This document shows positions 9,701 to 17,926 of a stretch of DNA of 64,000 nucleotides, piece after piece. The stretch is from NCBI GenBank assembly GCA_016932415.1, contig JAFGCX010000010.1, positions 248,001 to 312,000 on the forward strand, given 5' to 3'. A model generated the notes under the pieces. That model did no database searches, had not been told where the DNA came from, and saw nothing but the letters and a program-made list of their open reading frames with translations. The translations under genes were made by a program, and so were the position numbers. Origin of the DNA: Candidatus Krumholzibacteriota bacterium. Its GTDB lineage: Bacteria > Krumholzibacteriota > Krumholzibacteriia > Krumholzibacteriales > Krumholzibacteriaceae. Position 1 is the first letter of the stretch; every line of letters begins with the position of its first letter.

Positions 9701-9735
9701 TTGTTTGTCTACAGCTCGAGTTGCCGATTAATCGT

Positions 9736-9764
9736 ATTATACCGCTTGAAGTATAGCATATTAA
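9736..9764 (-). promoter_or_regulatory. Sigma-70-like promoter for the C25 protease gene
   Basis: On the minus strand, TTAATA (9764-9759) and a perfect TATAAT (9741-9736) are separated by 17 bases. The start codon at 9700 is about 35 bases downstream. The -35 matches the consensus at four of six positions. Confidence 0.55.
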
Positions 9765-9883
9765 GGGGTGATATTGAAGTGAAATCCCGGTGCTTAAACC
9801 GGTATTTGAAAATCCTGTGGAAAGGCCTTGATGATTTCAGTATGCTGGTCGCATGGTCTTGTTTGTTTTTATAAGGCAGGAGA

Positions 9884-10168
9884 GTGTTTGCCGGTTTGAA
9901 AAAGGTAAGAATCACTATCAAGGGAAGAGTACAGGGTGTCGGATTCAGGTTCTTCACAAGATCGCTGGCTGGCAGCCTTGGCATCTGCGGGTTTGTGCGG
10001 AATCGCCCTGACGGTTCGGTGGAAGCCGAAGCTTCAGGCCCCGAAGATAAGATCGAAAAATTCCTTGAAAGGCTCTCTCGCGGGCCGGCTTCAGCGTCAG
10101 TCTCATCTGTCGAGATCGAAGAGATCGAGAATGATGGATCCGACCACAGGTTCGAGGTCCGTTTCTAG
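9884..10168 (+). CDS. acyP: Acylphosphatase
   Basis: A 94-residue protein with the whole acylphosphatase domain. GRVQGVGFRFFTR carries the phosphate-binding loop and catalytic Arg, and GFVRNRPDGSVE carries the catalytic Asn. These enzymes hydrolyse acyl phosphates such as acetyl phosphate or 1,3-bisphosphoglycerate. The GTG at 9884 has AAGG seven bases upstream; a TTG at 9896 would give a more typical N-terminus (MKKVRI), so the start is open by four codons. It is convergent with the sugar-phosphate transferase gene downstream. Confidence 0.93.
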   Translation: MFAGLKKVRITIKGRVQGVGFRFFTRSLAGSLGICGFVRNRPDGSVEAEASGPEDKIEKFLERLSRGPASASVSSVEIEEIENDGSDHRFEVRF

Positions 10169-10225
10169 CCCGGTTTCAAGTATCTCAGTCTCATCTGGAT
10201 GCGGGGGTGATTGCTGGAAGGAGTC

Positions 10226-10912
10226 TCACGGAATCTTTTCCCCGTCCCTGCCTCCGGTCTCTTCCTTCCCGGTGAAATCGAAATTTTCTCTTGCTCCGTA
10301 CAATCCGCCAGACCGGATAAGGGAGGGGATCGTTCTTGCTATGATGACAATATTGAGAAAGAATGACCGGTTCTCGATATACGACAGGTCGAGTTCGATA
10401 CGTTGAGGCCAGGTCAGGGAATTTCGACCATTGATCTGCGCCCAACCGGTAAGACCGGGAAGAACGCTGAGACGTTTCATCTGCCGCCTTGAATATTCCT
10501 CGACGTGCATCGGCATTCCCGGCCTCGGCCCGACCAGGCTCATGTCGCCGATAAAGATGTTTATAAGCTGGGGCAACTCGTCAAGACTTGTCTTTCTAAG
10601 AAAACGTCCTGTCTTTGTGATCCGGAAGTCATCCTCGCCGTCGATGAACAATCCAGCCCCGGTCTTTTCAGCGCCATCGATCATTGTGCGGAATTTAAAG
10701 ATATTGAAAGGTCTGCCGCCAATTCCAACCCTTGTCTGGATAAAAAAGATCGGGCCGGAGTCCTCGATATTTATCGCCGCGATGATCAAAAGCAGCAGCG
10801 GAGTCAGAACGATCAACGCGCATGCCGAAACGATCATATCAAAAAGCCGGATCGTCATCTCGTGGATCTTACTGATCTGATTTCTGTCGATGTGCGCGTC
10901 CAATAAAAGCAA
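10226..10912 (-). CDS. Polyprenyl-phosphate sugar-1-phosphate transferase (small PglC/WcaJ-type)
   Basis: A protein of up to 228 residues with one N-terminal membrane segment (SACALIVLTPLLLLIIAA) and the catalytic core of monotopic phosphoglycosyl transferases. Visible motifs are KFRTM, RKTSLDELPQL with the catalytic Asp-Glu pair, and GDMSLVGPRP followed by LPGLTGWAQINGRN. Such enzymes load the first sugar phosphate onto undecaprenyl phosphate at the inner membrane, starting an O-antigen, capsule or exopolysaccharide. No glycosyltransferase cluster accompanies it here. The start is uncertain: TTG 10912 and TTG 10903 lie near GGAAGGGG, while the ATG at 10858 matches the usual family N-terminus. 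Confidence 0.9.
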   Translation of the reverse strand: MLLLDAHIDRNQISKIHEMTIRLFDMIVSACALIVLTPLLLLIIAAINIEDSGPIFFIQTRVGIGGRPFNIFKFRTMIDGAEKTGAGLFIDGEDDFRITKTGRFLRKTSLDELPQLINIFIGDMSLVGPRPGMPMHVEEYSRRQMKRLSVLPGLTGWAQINGRNSLTWPQRIELDLSYIENRSFFLNIVIIARTIPSLIRSGGLYGARENFDFTGKEETGGRDGEKIP

Positions 10913-11032
10913 CCCCTTCCGTCAGGACTGATAACGCCGGAATATTTTATTGTTATTGCTTATACTGATAGTTTATTCGATAATCTTGCCGGATTCTTTA
11001 GCATAATATCGACTCGATTCGTTTATCGATTT

Positions 11033-11061
11033 GGAACTTTTTGTCGCCGGACAGGTTAAAG
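11033..11061 (+). promoter_or_regulatory. Sigma-E-like (ECF) promoter for htrA
   Basis: GGAACTT (11033-11039) followed after 16 bases by TTAAAG (11056-11061) matches the RpoE-type promoter pattern (GGAACTT, 16-base spacer, TCAAA-like -10). The htrA start codon is about 40 bases downstream. HtrA/DegP is a classical envelope-stress target, which supports the reading; the -10 differs at one base. Confidence 0.6.
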
Positions 11062-11101
11062 AGGCTTGTAAAAAGCTTCGGGTCATAAAGGAGGTATGGA
11101 A

Positions 11102-12577
11102 ATGAATTTTAAAAAGAGGCTTGCGGGAAATGCGTCAATTATTCTTGCGGCATTGGTGGTATTTCTTGCCGCGATTACTGTGGAAGATTTTTTCAGCGGC
11201 GGAAGAGGACCTGATGGAGTCCTCGATCGAATTTCAACACAGGCTTACGCGTTGGGCAGCGAAGTGGAGTCCTTGCCCGATGTCGTCGAAAAGGTAGTTC
11301 CTGCTGTCGTCTATATTCAGTCAAAATCTATCGTAAGGCAGCAGGAGTATGAATCACCTATGATGCAGGATCCCTTTTTCAGAAGGTTTTTCGAGGATTA
11401 TCTCAGGCGGTATAACGTACCCAAGGAAAGGGAACAGCAATATCTCGGATCGGGAGTGATCGTCGACAAGGATGGATATATTCTTACTAACAATCATCTT
11501 GTGCAGAACGCCGACGAGGTGGAGGTGATTCTTCCGGACAAGAGGACTTTCGACGCGGTAATAGTCGGAAGCGATCCGAGGAGCGATGTCGCTGTTCTGA
11601 AGATCGATGCCAACGATCTCCCGGTCGTAGAGATGGGTAATTCCGAAGAATTGAGGCTTGGACAGACAGTTCTGGCTATCGGTTACCCCTATGCCGTAGG
11701 TCAGACAGTTACCAAGGGGATAATCAGCGCGTTGGGCAGGTCGCTGGAACTCGTTGATTACGAGAATTTTATCCAGACAGACGCGGCTATAAACCCGGGA
11801 AATTCCGGTGGAGCGCTGATAAATACCAGGGGTGAACTTATTGGTATCAATACGGCGATCTATTCAAGATCCGGAGGTAGCCAGGGAATAGGATTCGCGA
11901 TACCGATCGAACTGGCCCACAGCATAATGGAAAACATCATCGCTCACGGACGGGTCATACGCGGGTACGTAGGGGTGGTCCCACAGGATGTCCAACCTGA
12001 GATGGCGGAATTTTTCGGTCTCAAGGATACCGAAGGTGTTCTGATATCTCATGTCGCTGAGGAAAGTCCGGCGAGCAGGGCTGGATTCGAGCGTGGCGAT
12101 GTCGTGACAGAATTCGGAGGAAGGAAGATAAAGGATACGGGTGAATTCAGACGTGCAGCGGCGGAAGCGGAACCGGGAAGCGAAGTCGCGGTGGAGATCA
12201 TCAGGAATGGCAAGCACAGGACTCTGAAAGTCACGATGGGAGAACATCCGTCAAATGAACCAGCCAGGGTCGAGAAGCAGATCGAGGACAGAAATCCTGT
12301 TTTTCTCGGTGTTGGACTTGAGACGCTTTCCGACAGATACAGGGAGGCAATGAATATCCCTTCGAGGATCAAGGGAGTCATAATAAGGCAAATAGACAGG
12401 AACACTCCGGCGGCTAAGGCGGGGCTTGGCACCGGTGACGTAATTGTCGAAGTCAACAAGAAGAAAATCGAGGATATCGATGATTTTCGAAAAGTCGTCG
12501 AAGATTCCGACGGCAGCAAAGTGCTACTTCTTGTTTACAGGAATGGAAGTTACTTTTATACTGCGGTAAAGGAATAG
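11102..12577 (+). CDS. degP: HtrA/DegP-type periplasmic serine protease with two PDZ domains
   Basis: A 491-residue envelope quality-control protease. An N-terminal hydrophobic segment (ASIILAALVVFLAAI) exports or anchors it. The trypsin-like domain has His132 in LTNNHLVQNADEV, Asp162 in RSDVAVLKID and Ser235 in NPGNSGGALIN. Two PDZ domains follow, about residues 285-385 (ending in VAVEIIRNGK) and 400-490 (PAAKAGLGTGDVIVEVN). The ATG at 11096 touches the Shine-Dalgarno AAGGAGGT, so the ATG at 11102, six bases from it, is the likely start. Regulation by an ECF sigma factor is suggested by the upstream promoter. No neighbouring sensor genes are visible. Confidence 0.95.
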   Translation: MNFKKRLAGNASIILAALVVFLAAITVEDFFSGGRGPDGVLDRISTQAYALGSEVESLPDVVEKVVPAVVYIQSKSIVRQQEYESPMMQDPFFRRFFEDYLRRYNVPKEREQQYLGSGVIVDKDGYILTNNHLVQNADEVEVILPDKRTFDAVIVGSDPRSDVAVLKIDANDLPVVEMGNSEELRLGQTVLAIGYPYAVGQTVTKGIISALGRSLELVDYENFIQTDAAINPGNSGGALINTRGELIGINTAIYSRSGGSQGIGFAIPIELAHSIMENIIAHGRVIRGYVGVVPQDVQPEMAEFFGLKDTEGVLISHVAEESPASRAGFERGDVVTEFGGRKIKDTGEFRRAAAEAEPGSEVAVEIIRNGKHRTLKVTMGEHPSNEPARVEKQIEDRNPVFLGVGLETLSDRYREAMNIPSRIKGVIIRQIDRNTPAAKAGLGTGDVIVEVNKKKIEDIDDFRKVVEDSDGSKVLLLVYRNGSYFYTAVKE

Positions 12578-12686
12578 GGGCGGCGCAAGTCGCGCCCGCC
12601 CGCCGGTCTATCGATCTTTCGGCCTGGACTGGCCGGAGGAGACCGGTTTTTCAAATCGTAGAAGAATGAATTATGAGGGATGACCT

Positions 12687-13367
12687 GTGAGTGTATTCGC
12701 CCTGCTGCTGGTATTGATCTTATCCGCCCTGATAATCAAGGTTGGTTCAATAGCGCTACGGATGACGGGACTTGACAAGGAGACAGCCGCTTTTCAGGCG
12801 CTTTCTGCTTATACCGGAACGGGATTTACGACCTCTGAAGCTGAAAATATCGTAAATCACCGCGAGCGACGAAAGATCGTAAAGATGCTCATGATCCTTG
12901 GAAATATCGGGATCGTCTCGGGGTTGGCGATGTTATACATCTCTTTCAGGGGGGACAGTTTTTCAAATGCCCTGGCCAAACTGGGGCTTCTCGGTCTCGT
13001 CCTGATAGTCGTCCTCGCTTTTCCAGTGGCGAAAGGTCTGGACAATGTGGTCGACAGGTTTATCACGAGAAGACTGTCAAAAATGACTCACTTTTCGATG
13101 GGAGCATTCTCGGAAATAATCAAGCTTGCAAGTGGATATGGAATAGCCGAGCTGCTGATAACCGATTCTCATCTTCTTGCCGGCAAGAAACTGATGGAGA
13201 CAGATCTGAGCCAGAGCAACATACTAATCCTTGCCATAAAGAGAGGGTTTCATATGATTCCCACTCCGAAGGCTGACCAGCAGATCAGGGCGGGTGACAA
13301 GTTGCTCTGCTTCGGATACCTCAAGGGGATGTCCGATCTTGTCCGCAAGGATGGAGACCCGGAGTAG
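12687..13367 (+). CDS. Membrane protein with P-loop-like segment and TrkA-C (RCK_C) domain
   Basis: A 226-residue protein starting at a GTG. It has hydrophobic segments near 1-22, 64-86 and 96-114. Between the first two is ALSAYTGTGFTTSEAENI, which resembles the potassium-selectivity P-loop of TrkH/KtrB proteins (compare SAFCNAGFS in the KtrB at 43253). Residues 145-215 form a TrkA C-terminal (RCK_C) ligand-binding domain, with LLAGKKLMETDLSQSNILI and AGDKLLCFG. Proteins of this build are usually annotated as TrkA-C-domain proteins with unproven function. A role in regulated cation passage is inferred. The gene is monocistronic, followed by two terminators. Confidence 0.75.
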   Translation: MSVFALLLVLILSALIIKVGSIALRMTGLDKETAAFQALSAYTGTGFTTSEAENIVNHRERRKIVKMLMILGNIGIVSGLAMLYISFRGDSFSNALAKLGLLGLVLIVVLAFPVAKGLDNVVDRFITRRLSKMTHFSMGAFSEIIKLASGYGIAELLITDSHLLAGKKLMETDLSQSNILILAIKRGFHMIPTPKADQQIRAGDKLLCFGYLKGMSDLVRKDGDPE

Positions 13368-13392
13368 AAGATCGTCGAGGTGAGAATGGTTA

Positions 13393-13420
13393 CGGGGGCG
13401 TTTGATGCGCCCCCGTTTTT
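13393..13420 (+). terminator. Rho-independent terminator
   Basis: Perfect eight-base stem CGGGGGCG (13393-13400) with CGCCCCCG (13408-13415) and a short loop, followed by TTTTT. It ends transcription of the TrkA-C-domain gene. Confidence 0.85.
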
Positions 13421-13422
13421 GC

Positions 13423-13454
13423 TGCCAGCCGTTGATCGGCGGCTGGCATTTATT
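13423..13454. terminator. Second terminator hairpin in tandem
   Basis: Perfect nine-base stem TGCCAGCCG (13423-13431) with CGGCTGGCA (13440-13448), followed by TTTATTTG. It lies between convergent genes and may back up the first terminator. Confidence 0.6.
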
Positions 13455-13492
13455 TGTCCGTGACTGCCTGTGTCTTGCGTGGCGACAGGTGA

Positions 13493-14806
13493 TCAGTCGT
13501 AGTATTCCTGTCCGAGATGCGTGATCATATCCTCTCCCTGTATATACCTCAGCGTATTTTTCAATTTCATCAGCTGTATGAACAGGTCATGCTCTGGATA
13601 GAGTCCGGGAGCATGCTGCGGAGACTTGAAATAGAAGGATAGCCACTCCTGGATCCCTTTGAACCCGATCCGGTTGGCCAGATCGAGAAAAAGTGCGAGA
13701 TCGAGTACGATCGGGGCCGCGAGAATACTGTCGCGGCAGAGAAAATCGACTTTGATCTGCATCGGATAACCAAGCCATCCGAAAATATCTATATTATCCC
13801 ATCCTTCCTTGTTGTCTCCTCTTGGAGGATAGTAGTTTATCCTGACCTTATGATAGAACCGGTCGTACAGATCGGGGTAGAGTTTCGGTTGAAGTATGTG
13901 TTCCAGGACTGACAGTTTGCTCTCTTCCTTCGTCTTGAATGATTCCGGATCGTCGAGTACTTCTCCATCCCTGTTGCCGAGTATATTGGTCGAGAACCAG
14001 CCGTTCAGGCCTATCATCCTTGCCTTGAATCCCGGTGCCAGGATAGTCTTCATCAGCGTCTGGCCTGTCTTGAAATCCTTTCCGCAGACAGGCACGCTGT
14101 TCTTGTCCGCGAGTTCCATCAGTGCCGGAATATCTATCGTAAGGTTGGGGGCGCCGTTGGCAAACGGGATCCCCATTGAAAGAGCGGCATAGGCGTAAAC
14201 CATGCTCGGAGCGATCCGTGGATCGTTTTCCTTCATCCCTTTCTCGAACGCGCTCAGGCTCATATGGACGTCGGAAGGTTTGATAAAGATCTCAGTGCTG
14301 GCGCACCATACGATGACGACTCTCTCACATTTATTTTTTTTCTTGAACTCTTCTATGTCTGTTTTCAGCTGGTCGGCAAGATCGAACCAGTTTTTACCTT
14401 TTTTGACCCATGTCCCGGAGAGTTTTTTTACGTAATTCTGATCGAAGACCGCTTTCATCGGTTTGATACTTTCCAGGAAAGGTCTTATGGCATCGATCGT
14501 GTCGACGTTCAGGACTCCCGCTTTAACCGCCGCCTGATAGGCGTTGTCCTCGAAAATATCCCATCCCCCGAATACGATATCGCCGAGTTCGGCCAACGGG
14601 ATAAAATCTTTAATCATCGGGGTCCTGTTCTCCGTCCTTTTGCCAAGCCTTATCGTACCCATCTGAGTCAGCGAGCCGATCGGTTTGGCCTGACCCTGCC
14701 TGATCGCCTCGACCCCTGCCATGAATGTCGTCGATACCGCGCCCATTCCAGGCGTAAGGATGCCGAGTCTCCCAACTGGTTTTACTGGTTTTTTCTTGAC
14801 CTCCAT
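13493..14806 (-). CDS. ino1: Inositol-3-phosphate (myo-inositol-1-phosphate) synthase
   Basis: A 437-residue NAD-dependent enzyme converting glucose 6-phosphate to inositol 3-phosphate. The N-terminal Rossmann region GRLGILTPGMGAVSTT, the central VVIVWCASTE, and the active-site region GKDFKTGQT with the later LNGWFSTNILGNRDG and KTKEESK match the family. A perfect Shine-Dalgarno (AAGGAGGATG) precedes the ATG. It diverges from a LysR regulator followed by inositol monophosphatase, so the locus encodes both steps from glucose 6-phosphate to free inositol. The product may go to inositol lipids or osmolytes (inference). No downstream user gene is visible. Confidence 0.92.
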   Translation of the reverse strand: MEVKKKPVKPVGRLGILTPGMGAVSTTFMAGVEAIRQGQAKPIGSLTQMGTIRLGKRTENRTPMIKDFIPLAELGDIVFGGWDIFEDNAYQAAVKAGVLNVDTIDAIRPFLESIKPMKAVFDQNYVKKLSGTWVKKGKNWFDLADQLKTDIEEFKKKNKCERVVIVWCASTEIFIKPSDVHMSLSAFEKGMKENDPRIAPSMVYAYAALSMGIPFANGAPNLTIDIPALMELADKNSVPVCGKDFKTGQTLMKTILAPGFKARMIGLNGWFSTNILGNRDGEVLDDPESFKTKEESKLSVLEHILQPKLYPDLYDRFYHKVRINYYPPRGDNKEGWDNIDIFGWLGYPMQIKVDFLCRDSILAAPIVLDLALFLDLANRIGFKGIQEWLSFYFKSPQHAPGLYPEHDLFIQLMKLKNTLRYIQGEDMITHLGQEYYD

Positions 14807-14920
14807 AATTCATCCTCCTTGCTTTCGTCTGATCCGTCGATCGGTTTCCTGGTTTAATCGTCACTTGCCGGCGCCACTTATTTGGCGGCGGATACCTGAC
14901 GACAAGCCGATATTACCATC

Positions 14921-14949
14921 TTGACATAATAAAACAAATTTATTATATT
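14921..14949 (+). promoter_or_regulatory. Sigma-70 promoter with inverted-repeat operator for the LysR gene
   Basis: TTGACA (14921-14926), a 17-base spacer and TATATT (14944-14949). The spacer is almost filled by a perfect 19-base inverted repeat, TAATAAA-N5-TTTATTA (14927-14945), placed where a bound regulator would block or guide polymerase. The LysR start codon is about 24 bases downstream and has no visible Shine-Dalgarno. Confidence 0.7.
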
Positions 14950-14972
14950 AATGATAATTATAAAAAATAATT

Positions 14973-15905
14973 ATGGAAATAAGAACATTGAAATACTATC
15001 TGTCTCTTGCCGAAAAAGGAAGCTTTACAGAAGCGGCCAGGGATCATTTTGTCACCCAGCCGGCAGTCAGTATCCAGTTGAAAAAACTACAGGAAGAACT
15101 CGGGACGCGACTGTATGAAGTCGAGGGGCGGGAAGTGAGGTTTACTGAATCCGGACGTGTCGCCCTTGGATACGCGAAAAGGTTTACCGATCTGGAAAAA
15201 GAATTCTTCCTGGAGATGAACGATCTGGAGGGTTTGAAAAGAGGAAAGTTAAAGATAGGTACGATAGACGCGGCCAGCATATATGTCCTGCCGGGGGTGT
15301 TCTCGAAGTTCAGGGAGATTTACCCCGGAATAGAGGTAGACCTGGAGATATCATCGACACTCCCTCTTCTCGAGGGCCTCGACGGCGGCAGGCTCGATCT
15401 GGTCGTAGGTACTCTTCCCGTCAGTAAAAAAGGGGGGTTCGAAGTCTTTCCCGTATTCAGAGAGAAACTGATTTTTATAGCTTCGCCTGATCATCCCCTC
15501 GCCATGGAAAAAGAAATCAGTCCCGCCCGTATAGGGGAATATTCATTTATCTCATTTCATCAGAAGTCGGTCACGAGGAAGATGATCGAAGAGGTCTTCA
15601 GGAAGAAAAAGACAGACCTGAATATCAAAATGGCTATCGACAGCCAGGAGGCGATACGTAACCTTGTAATAGCGGGGCTGGGGATCAGTATCCTTCCTGA
15701 ATGGACAGTCAGTGGCCAGATCAGTTCCGGAGCGTTGAAGGAACTGAAAGTCCGCGGGTTGGATCTGAGAAGGGAAATAGGCCTGATCCTTTCGTCAAGA
15801 CGGTATATACCATCTACGGCAAGGGCTTTTCTTGGCGTTTTAAAAGATGAGATGGGAGTCGATCTTCCATCGCGGTTCATACTCCAGAAGGGAGATCCCA
15901 AATGA
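14973..15905 (+). CDS. LysR-family transcriptional regulator
   Basis: A 310-residue regulator. Residues 1-60 are the winged helix-turn-helix (EKGSFTEAARDHFVTQPAVS is the recognition region), followed by a linker helix and a two-lobed effector domain (about 90-300; RKGKLKIGTIDAASIYVLP, and later GLGISILPEW). LysR proteins often regulate a divergently transcribed neighbour, here the inositol phosphate synthase gene at 13493-14806. The inositol monophosphatase gene overlaps its end by four bases (ATGA), so both are likely translated together. The effector is unknown; an inositol-pathway metabolite is a reasonable guess from context. The leader is short and AT-rich, with an operator-like repeat in its promoter. 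Confidence 0.92.
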   Translation: MEIRTLKYYLSLAEKGSFTEAARDHFVTQPAVSIQLKKLQEELGTRLYEVEGREVRFTESGRVALGYAKRFTDLEKEFFLEMNDLEGLKRGKLKIGTIDAASIYVLPGVFSKFREIYPGIEVDLEISSTLPLLEGLDGGRLDLVVGTLPVSKKGGFEVFPVFREKLIFIASPDHPLAMEKEISPARIGEYSFISFHQKSVTRKMIEEVFRKKKTDLNIKMAIDSQEAIRNLVIAGLGISILPEWTVSGQISSGALKELKVRGLDLRREIGLILSSRRYIPSTARAFLGVLKDEMGVDLPSRFILQKGDPK

Positions 15906-16750
15906 GAAAGAGGATAGAAGTGGCAAGGGAAGCGATACTTTCGGCAGGCGCCCTTATCAAGGAGACCTTCGGGAGGGAACTTTCCGGAGAAGTTAAGGAA
16001 AAAGACAGGAATGATTTTGTCACGGCTACCGATATGGCCAGTGAGAAGTTGATCAAGGAGACTATCAGATCGGCTTTTCCCGATTCAGGATTCTTAGCCG
16101 AAGAAAGTGTTTCTATTCGATCGGAGAGGGAAATATGGATAATAGACCCTCTCGACGGGACTACCAACTATATCCATGGATATCCATCGATAGGAGTATC
16201 GATAGCTCTCCTGGTAGAGAACAGGATCACGATCGGACTGGTCTATGACCCGTTGCGTGAAGAACTGTTCGAAGCGGTGAGGGGGGAAGGGGCGTACTGC
16301 AACAGCGTGCCGATCAGAGTATCGAGGCCTGGCGCTCTGACCGATTCGTTGCTTGGCACGGGATTTCCTTTCAAGGCTTCAGGGCATCTTGATGATTATC
16401 TCGTCCTTTTCAGGGATCTTTTTCTCAGGTGCAGGGGGATAAGGCGGTCCGGGGCAGCTGTTCTCGATCTCAGCCATGTCGCCGCCGGAAGGCTCGATGG
16501 TTTCTTCGAACTTCACCTCAAACCGTGGGATATGGCCGCCGGAGCCTTGCTGGTCTCCGAGGCAGGGGGGGATGTCAGTGATTTTTTCGGAGAACCTTTC
16601 TGTCTCTCAAGAGGAAATATCATAGCCTCATCGCCGCTCATATTCGGATATCTTGTTGAAGCGGCCTCAAGAGTATTTGACAGTGATGCTATCGCGGACC
16701 TATCAAACGATCTGTTGAGCAGTGGAATAAAGAAAGGGCCGCAGTGGTGA
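15902..16750 (+). CDS. suhB: Inositol monophosphatase family protein
   Basis: A 282-residue magnesium-dependent phosphatase. Metal-binding motifs are all visible: FLAEES near residue 66, IIDPLDGTTNYIHG at 80-93 (Asp82 and Asp85), and KPWDMAAGALLVSEAGG near residue 212. It hydrolyses inositol 1-phosphate to inositol and may act on related sugar phosphates. The ATG overlaps the LysR stop codon (ATGA), so translation is coupled. With the divergent inositol phosphate synthase it completes de novo inositol synthesis. A terminator hairpin begins inside its last codons. Confidence 0.93.
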   Translation: MRKRIEVAREAILSAGALIKETFGRELSGEVKEKDRNDFVTATDMASEKLIKETIRSAFPDSGFLAEESVSIRSEREIWIIDPLDGTTNYIHGYPSIGVSIALLVENRITIGLVYDPLREELFEAVRGEGAYCNSVPIRVSRPGALTDSLLGTGFPFKASGHLDDYLVLFRDLFLRCRGIRRSGAAVLDLSHVAAGRLDGFFELHLKPWDMAAGALLVSEAGGDVSDFFGEPFCLSRGNIIASSPLIFGYLVEAASRVFDSDAIADLSNDLLSSGIKKGPQW

Positions 16751-16762
16751 TTACGGCCCTTT
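16733..16762. terminator. Bidirectional terminator between convergent genes
   Basis: Perfect nine-base inverted repeat AAAGGGCCG (16733-16741) and CGGCCCTTT (16754-16762). The hairpin includes the stop codon of the inositol monophosphatase gene and sits upstream of the convergent lipoprotein 3' end. The A and T tails on the two arms suit termination from both sides. Confidence 0.6.
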
Positions 16763-16792
16763 ACCCCTGTTATCGATATGTGATGATGTGGA

Positions 16793-17926
16793 TCATTCCA
16801 CGAAGTAACAGTCCATCTTCCATTTGCCATGGAAGAAACCAAGCCCCTCGCCATCGGAGATCCATTCCCCTTTCAGGACTCCCTGTCTAAGACGATCCCG
16901 TCCGAGCCATTCCCCTTCGAACCATCCGAAACCGGGATCTTCGATCGACATCGTCGGAGCGAGTCCATAGTCGCCGCGAAGGATACCTCTGAACCTTCCG
17001 TTCATATTGATATACTTGCCGAAGAATTTGTGTTCTCCGGCGCTGTTTATTCCAGCGATGCCCCTGAGATATCCCGACGCGATGCCATGTTCGCTCATCC
17101 AGACGCCTCTGAAATTGCCCAGGAGGACTCCTCTGAGCTCACCTGTTTGTTCATTGAACAGCGAGTCGGGTTCGATGCTTCTCCATTTTCCGAAGAGATA
17201 ACCGTTAGGACAGTCAGGCGGGATGATGTGGCTTCCGATCATGATGCCGTTGCCGCACCGGTCGACAGGTTGCATCAGCTGCAGATCGATAAGCTCTCTG
17301 AGGGTGAAGGTCCTCTCGAACGGACCAGCCTTGAAATATAGTACCGGTTCCGGAATCTCTACTTTTGAACTGTCGCATATTGTACTGTCTGCGGGACCGG
17401 GAGGCACGACGAGTTTGACCTGTATGCCGTCAATGTGAGGATAGGTCTTAGAGACCCACTCTATTGTCGATCTGTCGATCCTGGTAATATAATCGTTGGG
17501 ATCGAATCTTATCGCTTTCTCGATCACGATATATCCGCCCCGGAATTTCATGCCACCGGTCCAGTCGACTCCGCAGCAATCTGCTGTCGCCGTATCGGAG
17601 GCAGTATTGGCGAGATTTCCCCAGATCGAACGCAACCTGAACACTTTCGCGTAGCGGTGCCTGATGCAGTTCGCCACAGCCTCCTCATTCTGGAGGGGAT
17701 CCCCGTAGAGAGGTTCATTTCCCATAAGGGCGAACTGGTATTCTTCTCCGAAGGCGGGGGATTCGTCATCTTCCGTATAACCGCCTGTTGGAGAATTCAG
17801 ATCGATCGTCGCTTCCGTCGTATTGATCTCTGTGTCCGGTGTCGAAGATGTCGAATCAAAAAAGTTGCATCCCGCCCCCATAAAGATCACCAGAACGATC
17901 AATCCAAGTATCCTGATCTTATTCAT
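16793..17926 (-). CDS. Putative lipoprotein with MORN-like glycine/aromatic repeats
   Basis: A 377-residue exported protein of unknown function. The N-terminus (KIRILGLIVLVIFMGAGC) is a lipoprotein signal with the lipidated Cys at residue 20, followed by an acidic Ser/Thr-rich linker. The middle (about 85-215) is not recognised and contains a CC pair at 117-118. From residue 241 to the end the chain repeats short units such as GYLFGKW, GVLLGNFRGVW, GRFRGILRGDYG, GWFEGEWLG and GFFHGKW, similar to MORN-type beta-hairpin repeats. An extended -10 promoter lies about 150 bases upstream, leaving a long leader with a perfect hairpin (17968-17985). Genes on both sides are unrelated. Confidence 0.75.
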   Translation of the reverse strand: MNKIRILGLIVLVIFMGAGCNFFDSTSSTPDTEINTTEATIDLNSPTGGYTEDDESPAFGEEYQFALMGNEPLYGDPLQNEEAVANCIRHRYAKVFRLRSIWGNLANTASDTATADCCGVDWTGGMKFRGGYIVIEKAIRFDPNDYITRIDRSTIEWVSKTYPHIDGIQVKLVVPPGPADSTICDSSKVEIPEPVLYFKAGPFERTFTLRELIDLQLMQPVDRCGNGIMIGSHIIPPDCPNGYLFGKWRSIEPDSLFNEQTGELRGVLLGNFRGVWMSEHGIASGYLRGIAGINSAGEHKFFGKYINMNGRFRGILRGDYGLAPTMSIEDPGFGWFEGEWLGRDRLRQGVLKGEWISDGEGLGFFHGKWKMDCYFVE

